Notes: a model not told the origin generated them from the letters alone. DNA of 5,362 bases from Gemmatimonadota bacterium (GCA_026991065.1 JALXCG010000530.1:1-5362), one strand, 5' to 3'; shown: positions 1 to 5,362, numbered from the stretch's first letter. Made by a program: numbers and translations.

Positions 1-304
1 TGACCTGAGCGCCTCCGTCAGGTTGGGCAATGGCGGCGATCGCATCACGAATCCGGTACTGATACACCGCGCGACGATCATCCTTGGAGAAGATCTCCTC
101 CAAATCGTTGAGCGGATGAAGCGCGCCCCCCTCCTTGCGCGTGGCGGAGTCGTACGCGACTTCATAGTGCACGTCCTCGGCGCGCGGTATGGGCCAGTAG
201 ATCGGCTGTTGCAGGTGCCAGTGGTAGGTTGTGTGAAGCGGTGCTGCGGAGGTGCTGCCGCCCGCTCCCAAAACGCCGGCGATCAGACCGAGGGCCACGG
301 GCAT
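1..304 (-). CDS. Exported GH57-like glycoside hydrolase, N-terminal part (runs off left edge)
   Basis: Only the first 101 codons are in the window. The sequence shows a hydrophobic leader (residues 4-14, VALGLIAGVLG) with a possible cleavage near S19-A20-A21. It then runs into HTTYHWHLQQPIYWP (residues 24-38), followed by HYEVAYDS (46-53) and a charged stretch, LNDLEEIFSKDDRRAVYQYRIRD (65-87, given as LNDLEEIFSKDD, RRAVYQYRIRD). The W-H-x-x-Q-P-I-Y-W core matches the first conserved block of glycoside hydrolase family 57, which acts on alpha-glucans by a retaining mechanism. In many relatives the second histidine of HxHQP is present; here it is Gln32. The catalytic Glu and Asp would lie beyond the edge. 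The start is uncertain. ATG at 304 directly abuts an AGCAGG motif. GTG at 298 has better spacing but a shorter leader. The frame also stays open back to ATG 427, which overlaps the upstream stop but lacks a ribosome site and adds an Arg/His-rich stretch. No basic residue precedes the hydrophobic leader, which is unusual for a signal peptide. Family assignment is by recalled motif, so it is moderately sure. Confidence 0.68.
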   Translation of the reverse strand, partial: MPVALGLIAGVLGAGGSTSAAPLHTTYHWHLQQPIYWPIPRAEDVHYEVAYDSATRKEGGALHPLNDLEEIFSKDDRRAVYQYRIRDAIAAIAQPDGGAQV

Positions 305-417
305 CCTGCTGAGTGGGGGATGGCTTCGGTGACGACTCCCGCTGCTGTCGCAATCGCCGCGGTGCGGGGGAATTGCCGCCGGCCGGCACCGGAGAGCTGC
401 TCGGTGAGTTTGGCGGA

Positions 418-825
418 TCAGTTGCATTCGGGCAGGATTTCGACCGGCATCTCGCAGCCGAAATCCTCGTCCTGGCTGGTGCCTGTGACCAGGATCGTGT
501 AGGTGCCTTCCGGCGCCCGCGGCGGAACCGGTATCACCCGGTCCACGCACTGCCAGCCGCTGCCGCCGATCAGTTCCATGGTTCCACTGCCGAACTCCAC
601 GCGGCTCCCGTCGGGCAGGAGTGCGACCACCGTAGCAGTCGCGAAACGGATGTCGCGGCAATCATTGCGCAGACAGAGGGTGAGTTGAAACCGCTCGCCC
701 GGAGATACGCAAGGCTGGGAAGAATCGAGCCTGCAGGATACGCAGGGCTCGGCACTCGCGGCTGTTCCAAACAACACGACCGACGCGGCCGCCATGGCGA
801 GGGCAGTGGAGAATCTCTGTGACAT
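418..825 (-). CDS. Small secreted eight-cysteine protein of unknown function
   Basis: This encodes a 135-residue protein. I chose ATG 825 because AAGGAG lies 6 bases upstream (832-837) and because this start opens a textbook signal peptide: MSQRF basic region, a hydrophobic core at residues 8-23, and a likely cut after ASA at residue 25. An in-frame ATG at 945 would bury the signal peptide behind 40 Arg-rich residues and is rejected. The mature part, about 110 residues, has eight cysteines (28, 31, 39, 51, 56, 93, 124, 134). They are enough for four disulfides, or for a metal site at the C28-x2-C31 pair. The pattern of alternating hydrophobic strands around GERFQLTLCLRN, TATVVALLPDGS and APEGTYTILVTG looks like a single immunoglobulin-like or CARDB-like beta sandwich. 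That fold is inferred from the pattern only. I recognise no family. It precedes the GH57-like gene on the same strand by 113 bases and may be co-transcribed with it. Confidence 0.85.
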   Translation of the reverse strand: MSQRFSTALAMAAASVVLFGTAASAEPCVSCRLDSSQPCVSPGERFQLTLCLRNDCRDIRFATATVVALLPDGSRVEFGSGTMELIGGSGWQCVDRVIPVPPRAPEGTYTILVTGTSQDEDFGCEMPVEILPECN

Positions 826-1216
826 TGCAGTCTCCTTCAGCGAAGCCGGCTGGAATCGGTTGGGCGATCGCGGTTTCGATCGGATCTCAGATGGCGCACG
901 TCTGAACCTGGATTTCACTCTCCGGGCCGAGTTGTCTGTTCGCACCGCCCGCGATATGCGATTCAGTATATTCCCGATTCTCCAGTCGACAGGACAAAAA
1001 TGGACGAGGAGCCTGGAATGATGCCCCCCGGTTCGGCCGCCTGCGCGACATCGATCGACACGATCAGAAGAGTTGATGGCTCATTTCCAGAACATCAATG
1101 ATACATTCAGAAGCGCTGTCGGCGTCTTGTTGCTCTTCCCCGCAATGCTCTGGTGACGACCGGCGCGAAGCTCGTTGCAGCACATGCGCTTTCTCTATTT
1201 CCGCAGAAGGAGCCTC
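826..1216. other. Divergent intergenic region, 391 bases, no gene seen
   Basis: This separates the leftward secreted-protein gene from the rightward adenylate kinase gene. I see no convincing ORF, tRNA or other RNA gene. It holds a possible leftward promoter (965-993), two CGATCG palindromes 6 bases apart (865-870 and 877-882), which could form a 6-bp stem, and a TCGATCGA palindrome (1051-1058). No convincing rightward promoter pair was found by eye. A TTGATG at about 1073 lacks a good partner at the right distance. The adenylate kinase ribosome site, AGAAGGAG, closes the region at 1205-1212. Confidence 0.6.
965..993 (-). promoter_or_regulatory. Possible leftward sigma-70 type promoter for the secreted-protein gene
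   Basis: On the minus strand TATACT (970 to 965) matches the -10 consensus at five of six positions. The -35 region is weak. CTGTCG or CCTGTC lies at 16-17 bases, while a better TTGTCC lies too far away at 21 bases. Transcription would begin near 958 and leave a leader of about 130 bases containing the paired CGATCG palindromes. This is a by-eye call supported mainly by the -10 box. Confidence 0.3.
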
Positions 1217-1888
1217 ATGAATATCTTGATTTTTGGCCCAAACGGCTCAGGAAAAGGCACCCAGGGAGCCCTGGTGAAGCAGAAGTATGGTCTCGATCAC
1301 ATTGAGTCGGGCGCGATCTTTCGCCAGCACATCGGCGGCGGCACCTCACTTGGAATGAAGGCCAAGGCATATATTGAGCGCGGCGAGCTGGTTCCGGATG
1401 AGATCACCATCCCCATGGTCCTGGACGTTCTCGGGCAGGCCGGCGCCAATGGCTGGTTGCTCGATGGGTTTCCCCGCTCCATTGTTCAGGCGGAGAAGCT
1501 CTGGGAGGCGCTCCGTGCGGATGGCGTTGGCCTGGATGCGGTGATCGAGATACTTCTGCCGCGGGAAGTTGCCAAGGCTCGGATCATGGGGCGCAGGCTT
1601 TGTGTGAACGATCCCAACCACCCGAACAACATCGGGATTCCGGCGATCGCGCCAAACGGGGAACGGTGCCGTGTGTGCGGCGGTTCCCTCACTGCGCGGC
1701 CGGACGATCAGGATGAGGAGGCGATCAACAAGCGCCACGACATCTACTATGATGCCGTCAGTGGGACTTTGGCGGCTTGCAGGTTTTTCCAGAAGATGGA
1801 TGGTGCGGGGTTCCGGTTCATCGAGTTGGACGGTGAGCGCTCCATCGAGGAGATCCAGAGGCAGCTCTTGGCACGACTGGAGGATTGA
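1217..1888 (+). CDS. adk: Adenylate kinase, 223-residue form with a putative metal-binding lid
   Basis: Adenylate kinase interconverts ATP + AMP and 2 ADP in the cytoplasm. ATG 1217 is chosen because AGAAGGAG lies at 1205-1212, 4 bases upstream, and because the protein then opens directly with the first beta strand and P-loop. An in-frame ATG at 1175 adds 14 Arg-rich residues and has no ribosome site. Visible motifs in order: the P-loop GPNGSGKGTQ (7-16); the AMP-binding segment IESGAIFR (29-36); GELVPDEIT (56-64); DGFPRS (83-88); the lid-entry arginines RIMGRR (122-127); a lid with C129, H135, C151 and C154; and RPDDQDEEAINKR (161-173), holding the R-D-D and R that close over the phosphates. 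All expected catalytic residues are present. The length and sequence resemble the form I recall from Desulfovibrio rather than the E. coli type. The next gene starts 5 bases after the stop, which implies an operon. Whether this is the only adk in the genome cannot be seen here. Confidence 0.95.
   Translation: MNILIFGPNGSGKGTQGALVKQKYGLDHIESGAIFRQHIGGGTSLGMKAKAYIERGELVPDEITIPMVLDVLGQAGANGWLLDGFPRSIVQAEKLWEALRADGVGLDAVIEILLPREVAKARIMGRRLCVNDPNHPNNIGIPAIAPNGERCRVCGGSLTARPDDQDEEAINKRHDIYYDAVSGTLAACRFFQKMDGAGFRFIELDGERSIEEIQRQLLARLED
1879..1883 (+). promoter_or_regulatory. Shine-Dalgarno site inside the end of adk that sets the start of the next gene
   Basis: GGAGG at 1879-1883 lies in the last codons of adk. 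It is 10 bases from GTG 1894 but only 1 base from TTG 1885 and 16 from TTG 1900, so GTG 1894 is the best start. The placement suggests that ribosomes finishing adk restart at once on the membrane protein (translational coupling). Confidence 0.6.
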
Positions 1889-1893
1889 CCTCC

Positions 1894-4185
1894 GTGCCGT
1901 TGGCTGACCAGGCAAGCCCAAGGTATCAGTATCTGGCGGTTCTGCTTGTCTCCGCGGCGGTTCTGCTTTTTCAAATCCTGCTGACCCGTCTCTTCTCGTT
2001 GGTCTTTTCCTACCACTACACTTTTCTCGGTGTTTCCGTGGCGCTGTGTGGATTCGGCCTTGGGGGGGCGGCTGTGGGCTGGGCCGCCGATTCAGTCCGC
2101 TGGAGCGCCCTGAGCAGCAACCGGCAAGCGGCAATCTGTGCCTTGCTCTTCGCTGTGGGCATCGATGTCACCCTCGGGATGCTCGTGCTCCTCCCCGATC
2201 CCGTGAATGCGGTGATACCCGCCCTGCCGGCGGCGCTGGCGTGTGCCGGTGCCGGTGGAATGCTGGCCATAGTCTTTCGCGACGGCACTGGCCGGGTTGC
2301 CCCACTCTATGCCACCAGTCTCGCCGGATCAGCACTGGGCTGTGCCCTGGTTTTCCCGCTTTTGGCGTGGCTCGGTGGCCCGCGCGCGCTTCTTCTCACC
2401 GCTCTGTTGGCGGCAGCTGCGGCGTTCTTGATTGCCGGGCCGAACTCCCCGCGGCCGCGTTTTGTTACGGTTTCGGCTGTGCTGCTCCCGGCCATTGCGC
2501 TGGCTGCTCTCTGGTTGCCGCCGGTGCGAGTCAGTGCGCAGTCGGGCAAGGAATACGCGGAAGCTTGCCGCAACTACACCCCGACGATTGTAGCGTCCCG
2601 CTGGAGCGGCTTTGCCCGAACAGATCTTGTCTCCGTTGCGGAGATGCCCGCGGAGATGTACCTGTATACGGACGGGGCGGCGCCCGCGCCGATGCTACAG
2701 TGGACCGGCGGACCGGTAGCCGCCGAACGGTTCCGGGATTTCGTTGGCGCGGCAGCTTTTGGTTTGGTTGCCCCGGGGCCGCGGGTGCTGCTCCTGGGAT
2801 CCGGAGGCGGGCGCGACGTGCTGGTGGCGAAAGCACACAATGCCTCCGCCATCACGGCGGTGGAGGTCAATCCGGACATCGTTGCGCTGGTGCATGAAAA
2901 CGCCGATTTCTGTGGTCCGGTCTACACGGCTCCAGAGGTCGAGCTACACGAGCGCGAGGCGCGCAGTTTTCTGCGCGGTGAAAAGCGACGCTGGGATCTG
3001 ATCTATGTTTCGCTGCCTCGTTCGCAGCGCAGTTCCAACCTGGCCGGCTATCAACTGGTCGAAAACTATCTGATGACGGCCGAAGCGGTCGATGACGAGT
3101 TTTCTCACTTGAGTCCGGATGGTGCCCTGGCGGTTGTTGCTTATGGCGAAGCCGACATGCTGAAACTGTTTGGAACAGTGGTTGCACATCATGTGGACGC
3201 GGGCATGAGCGATGAGGATGCCGTGCGCAGCATCGCGATTCTCCGCCAACCCACTCGCCTGGGTGTGATGCGCTACGCTTTTGTCGCAAGATCGCGTCCG
3301 TTTACTGCGCAGGAGGTTCAGCTTGCCAAGCGTGTGCAGGGAGAGCGAGGGGTGGAGATCCAGTGGTTGCCGGGAACCGCTTCGGTCGCAGGCATCCGCA
3401 CCGGATCGGTGATCGAAAACCTCTGCGGGCAGGCCCCGGCAGTCGGCATCCACACATGGATTCAGCGTCTCTCCGCCATTCAGAAGGTGAATCTTGCGAT
3501 TCCGACGGATGAGAAGCCGTTTTTCTATAAGTGGAACTTGGGGGTTCCGGCTGGAATCAAGGCAACGGCAATTGGAGCGTTGCCGGGGGTCCTGTTGGTA
3601 TGCATGCTCGCTTGGCGGCGAGTGGGGCGTCGAGAAGAAATCCCGGTTGCAGAGTTTGCCCCTGTTTTCCTTCTTTTCGGTTGTCTCGGGGCAGGCTATG
3701 CGCTGGTGGAGGTGGGGCTGGTCCACAAGACATCGCTCTTTCTCGGAACGCCTGCGTATTCGTTGGCGGTGATTCTCGGGGCACTGTTGTTGGGCGGCAG
3801 TGCCGGAGCCGTCACTGCCGCGCGCAGTCCAGGCGGCGCGCGTTCGGCCTGTTTGAGTGTGGCAGTGGGCGCGGTTGCCGGCTACTTCGCTCTCTCTCCG
3901 GTACTCGGCATGGCACTGGCATGGCCGCTGCCGCTGCGCTTGTTTCTGACAGCGGTCCTGGTCACTCCTTTCGGGGTTGTATTGGGTCGCCCGTTTCCTT
4001 TGGCTCTGCAGGTCTTGAGTGAGAACCGCCGGCACCTGATCCCGTGGGTCTGGGCGGTCAATGGCCTGGCCGCGGTAGTCGGCTCCATTGCGGCGGTTGT
4101 CATTGCGATGACTTTCGGATTCAGTACCTCCCTCGCTGCGGCCGCCGCTCTTTACGTCGTCGCGGCTTGGGCGGCGAATCATTGA
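1894..4185 (+). CDS. Membrane-embedded spermidine-synthase-like protein (TM–Rossmann–TM fusion)
   Basis: From GTG 1894 the product is 763 residues. By hydrophobicity it has about seven N-terminal membrane helices (roughly 12-36, 44-66, 79-102, 106-128, 140-163, 165-183, 190-210). A soluble domain (about 211-550) follows, then about seven C-terminal helices (554-573, 591-611, 622-645, 652-673, 679-697, 718-740, 742-760). The soluble part has the aminopropyltransferase/methyltransferase Rossmann fold: YLYTDGAAPAPM near the start, the glycine loop GSGGGRD (302-308), the ribose-binding acid in VEVNPD (E324), then WDLIYVSLPRS (367-377), GYQLVENYLMTAEA, and TDEKPFFYKW before the membrane. The C-terminal helices carry ALVEVGLVHKTSLFLGTPAYSL and IPWVWAVNGLAAVVGS, both typical of proteins annotated as fused MFS/spermidine synthase. 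Known spermidine synthases have GGGDG and DxxDP. Here the Asp of the first is Gly305, and the two of the second are Ser373 and Arg376. Polyamine transfer is therefore doubtful, and the substrate and any transport role are unknown. It is probably coupled to adk. Confidence 0.88.
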   Translation: MPLADQASPRYQYLAVLLVSAAVLLFQILLTRLFSLVFSYHYTFLGVSVALCGFGLGGAAVGWAADSVRWSALSSNRQAAICALLFAVGIDVTLGMLVLLPDPVNAVIPALPAALACAGAGGMLAIVFRDGTGRVAPLYATSLAGSALGCALVFPLLAWLGGPRALLLTALLAAAAAFLIAGPNSPRPRFVTVSAVLLPAIALAALWLPPVRVSAQSGKEYAEACRNYTPTIVASRWSGFARTDLVSVAEMPAEMYLYTDGAAPAPMLQWTGGPVAAERFRDFVGAAAFGLVAPGPRVLLLGSGGGRDVLVAKAHNASAITAVEVNPDIVALVHENADFCGPVYTAPEVELHEREARSFLRGEKRRWDLIYVSLPRSQRSSNLAGYQLVENYLMTAEAVDDEFSHLSPDGALAVVAYGEADMLKLFGTVVAHHVDAGMSDEDAVRSIAILRQPTRLGVMRYAFVARSRPFTAQEVQLAKRVQGERGVEIQWLPGTASVAGIRTGSVIENLCGQAPAVGIHTWIQRLSAIQKVNLAIPTDEKPFFYKWNLGVPAGIKATAIGALPGVLLVCMLAWRRVGRREEIPVAEFAPVFLLFGCLGAGYALVEVGLVHKTSLFLGTPAYSLAVILGALLLGGSAGAVTAARSPGGARSACLSVAVGAVAGYFALSPVLGMALAWPLPLRLFLTAVLVTPFGVVLGRPFPLALQVLSENRRHLIPWVWAVNGLAAVVGSIAAVVIAMTFGFSTSLAAAAALYVVAAWAANH

Positions 4186-4209
4186 CTCGTTGGCCGCCAG
4201 ACAGCACAG

Positions 4210-4225
4210 TGCGGCCTCGGCCGCA
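4210..4225. repeat. GC-rich inverted repeat just after the membrane-protein gene
   Basis: TGCGGCC (4210-4216) and GGCCGCA (4219-4225) are perfect inverted copies with 2 bases between them, giving a 6-bp stem with a 4-base loop in RNA. It begins 25 bases after the stop. It may protect the 3' end or help termination, but no T run follows. Confidence 0.45.
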
Positions 4226-4262
4226 GTCAGCGCTGCCAAGCGCGCCACAAACGCCCTGCGAG

Positions 4263-4280
4263 TGTCGCTTGAATGCGACA
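4263..4280. repeat. 18-base dyad, TGTCGC-N6-GCGACA
   Basis: The two 6-base arms (4263-4268 and 4275-4280) are perfect inverted copies around TTGAAT, and a run of A follows at 4281-4285. The A run is on the wrong side for a terminator on either strand. The spacing of one helical turn between arm centres suits a dimeric repressor site, but that is inference. Confidence 0.4.
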
Positions 4281-4314
4281 AAAAACAATCCTTGCCGGGC
4301 TCGCGAATCGGCGA

Positions 4315-4328
4315 TGCCGGATGCGGCA
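4315..4328. repeat. Small inverted repeat, TGCCG-GATG-CGGCA
   Basis: Two perfect 5-base arms with a 4-base loop, followed by AAAA. It is short enough to occur by chance in GC-rich DNA, but it is the third such element within 120 bases. Confidence 0.3.
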
Positions 4329-4551
4329 AAACGGCCTCCAAAAGGGAAGAGGAAAAGCCGCGATTCTCATGGTCATCCCTTGAGAATTCCGAACCCCCGT
4401 GTTCTAATTGACGCACTGGCTGGATTCGACCCAACGGAAGCCGCGGGTTGGCTTTGACCTTCGACTTAACGCGGGCGCTGGCCGGTAGCATACGCACATG
4501 GGGGCGGACGGCACGTCTATGTTGTGCGCCAGCGAACGTTCTGATATCGGG

Positions 4552-4584
4552 CGGTTTGAGCGCGGGGGGGGCGAGTCCAAACCG
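4552..4584 (+). promoter_or_regulatory. Possible leader stem enclosing a G8 tract
   Basis: CGGTTTG (4552-4558) and CAAACCG (4578-4584) are perfect 7-base inverted arms. The 19-base loop contains eight consecutive G (4564-4571). It ends 30 bases before the start codon of the beta-helix gene, so it would lie in the messenger leader. The function is unknown. It does not match any riboswitch consensus I can recall. Confidence 0.35.
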
Positions 4585-4592
4585 GGCCGTCT

Positions 4593-4607
4593 TCCAATGG
4601 AATTGGA
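4593..4607 (+). promoter_or_regulatory. Hairpin overlapping the ribosome site of the beta-helix gene
   Basis: TCCAAT (4593-4598) and ATTGGA (4602-4607) pair perfectly around a 3-base loop, and T4592 can wobble with G4608. The right arm contains the GGA of the GGAG ribosome site (4605-4608), 6 bases before ATG 4615. Folding would hide the site, although the stem is short and AU-rich. It also contains an alternative ATG (4597). Confidence 0.4.
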
Positions 4608-4614
4608 GAGTTTG

Positions 4615-5362
4615 ATGCTAGCGAGATCACCGGGCTTGCTTTTGTCTGCGGTGTGCCTTCTGAGCGCTCAGGCTTCAGCGCTGACCGAGCATGCGGGAAC
4701 GATTGGCTCCAATGAAACCTGGGCGGGCGCTGGCGAAGTGCACTTGATTACGGGTGAAGTAAATGTAGCTTCCGGGGTTACTCTCACCATCCAGCCCGGC
4801 GCGATCATCAAGTTCCGTGACCGTTACAGTCTGACCGTTGCCGACGGAGGCATTCTGCTCGCTTCAGGCACTGCGTCGGAACGAATCTACTTCACTTCAT
4901 ACAAGGATGACAGCGTTGGTGGAGATACCAACGGTGACGCAGACGCTTCCTCTCCAGCGGCCGGAGATTGGTGGCGGTTGAACTTCACCAACGGCGAAGG
5001 CTGTCGCTTGATCTACAGCGAAATTCGCTATGGCGGTTACTATACTTACTATGGCAATGAACGTGGAGCAGTCTACCTGAATTTCAGTTCATTTGTCGAT
5101 CCGGCTCCGGTCGTTGAGAATTGTACCATAGAGCATGTAAGCACTTACGGCATCTACATCGAAGGCTCCTCCGCCAGCGAGCCCCAAATCATATCGAATA
5201 GCTTCAACGATTGTCCGAACTGGGCGGTATACAATACCTCAACCTCGCTCCTGCCGAATGTCGCGCAGAATCAGTTCACGGTCCCGAAAGGGGTCTATGT
5301 GCGCTCCGCCAGTCCGGTGACGGACAACACGTTTGCCGATGCAACCAGCTACGCGATCTATG
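4615..5362 (+). CDS. Secreted right-handed beta-helix protein, N-terminal part (runs off right edge)
   Basis: The first 249 codons are present without a stop. ATG 4615 has GGAG 6 bases upstream and opens a clear signal peptide: MLARSP, hydrophobic core LLLSAVCLLS, likely cut after ASA (residue 22). An in-frame ATG at 4597 would add MELESL and has no ribosome site. The mature protein opens with a capping strand (TWAGAGEVHLITGEV) and VTLTIQPGAIIKF, the usual entry to a parallel beta-helix of the pectin-lyase type. It continues with irregular rungs such as RIYFTSYKDD, WRLNFTN, CRLIYSEIRYGG, PVVENCTIEHVSTYGIYIEG and PQIISNSFNDC. A loop D-T-N-G-D-A-D (104-110) resembles a calcium-binding aspartate loop. 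Such proteins are polysaccharide-active enzymes or cell-surface and adhesive proteins. No catalytic site can be identified in this part. The visible composition is rich in Asn, Ser, Thr and Tyr, and GC is lower than in its neighbours (23 of 60 bases at 5041-5100). Confidence 0.85.
   Translation, partial: MLARSPGLLLSAVCLLSAQASALTEHAGTIGSNETWAGAGEVHLITGEVNVASGVTLTIQPGAIIKFRDRYSLTVADGGILLASGTASERIYFTSYKDDSVGGDTNGDADASSPAAGDWWRLNFTNGEGCRLIYSEIRYGGYYTYYGNERGAVYLNFSSFVDPAPVVENCTIEHVSTYGIYIEGSSASEPQIISNSFNDCPNWAVYNTSTSLLPNVAQNQFTVPKGVYVRSASPVTDNTFADATSYAIY

Larger units (their letters stand above)
4186..4614. other. Intergenic region, 429 bases, with several inverted repeats and no gene seen
   Basis: This lies between the membrane-protein stop and the beta-helix gene. 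Short frames cross it, but none has a ribosome site or a protein-like composition. It contains inverted repeats at 4210-4225, 4263-4280 and 4315-4328, and a leader-type structure at 4552-4607. No hairpin is followed by a run of T, so no standard rho-independent terminator is visible for the upstream operon. A promoter for the beta-helix gene must lie here. The best guesses are TTGACG at 4408, TTGACC at 4454 and TAGCAT at 4486, but none of them forms a correctly spaced pair. Confidence 0.55.

Noticed and set aside
23-822. Two rightward frames (23-502 and 313-822) over the leftward genes
   Set aside because: They are opposite the GH57-like and eight-cysteine genes, both of which have signal peptides and, for the first, a family motif. 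The rightward frames show neither.
1885-1893. TTG 1885 as the start of the membrane protein, overlapping the adk stop
   Set aside because: The ribosome site would be only 1 base away. GTG 1894 has 10 bases of spacing.
1346-2134. A 262-codon minus-strand frame across the adk end and the next gene
   Set aside because: It has an Arg/Pro-rich composition, no ribosome site and no recognisable motif, and it overlaps two well-supported genes.
4190-4457. Short rightward frames in the gap after the membrane protein
   Set aside because: They have no ribosome site, Arg/Ala-rich random composition and no motif, and one begins inside the preceding gene.
4449-4465. Sigma-54-like promoter in TTGGCTTTGACCTTCGA
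   Set aside because: The -24 GG fits, but the -12 GC is CG, which breaks the essential dinucleotide.
4454-4491. Sigma-70 pair TTGACC and TAGCAT before the beta-helix gene
   Set aside because: The spacing is 26 bases, far from the usual 16-18, and no better box lies at the right distance.
2944-4497. A 517-codon open frame on the minus strand opposite the membrane-protein gene
   Set aside because: It lies antisense to a gene with clear domain motifs and membrane helices. Its product is a low-complexity chain rich in Arg, Gln and Pro with no motif, which is typical of shadows in GC-rich genes.
4498-4614. Cyclic-di-GMP (GEMM) or other known riboswitch in the leader
   Set aside because: The conserved GEMM core segments could not be found. 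Only simple stems are visible.

Overview
The window comes from a bacterium of fairly high GC content. It has good Shine-Dalgarno sites and several genes for exported proteins. The only taxonomic hint is the adenylate kinase, a 223-residue form that I associate with Deltaproteobacteria such as Desulfovibrio and some environmental lineages. A GH57-type enzyme, a secreted beta-helix protein and a membrane-embedded aminopropyltransferase-like protein also fit a Gram-negative or candidate-phylum environmental bacterium. I cannot name the organism, and nothing suggests phage, plasmid, insertion sequence, CRISPR or RNA genes.

Layout. The left 825 bases are read leftwards. A small secreted protein with eight cysteines (825 to 418) comes first, followed by the start of an exported GH57-like glycoside hydrolase (about 304 to 1) that runs off the left edge. 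Bases 826-1216 are a divergent intergenic region with a possible leftward promoter. To the right everything reads rightwards. An adenylate kinase (1217-1888) is followed after only 5 bases by a 763-residue membrane protein (1894-4185), in which a spermidine-synthase-like Rossmann domain sits between two sets of about seven membrane helices. A 429-base gap with several inverted repeats and a possibly structured leader follows. Last comes the start of a secreted right-handed beta-helix protein (4615 to the right edge), which is visibly less GC-rich.

How the parts work together. The kinase and the membrane protein are almost certainly co-transcribed and translationally coupled. The membrane protein keeps the nucleotide-binding glycine loop and its ribose-binding acid. 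It has lost the three aspartates that bind the polyamine in true aminopropyltransferases, so its substrate is open. This pair is the most interesting part of the window. The leftward pair may form an export-linked carbohydrate operon. The beta-helix gene seems to be an independent surface or secreted protein whose ribosome site can fold into a small hairpin.
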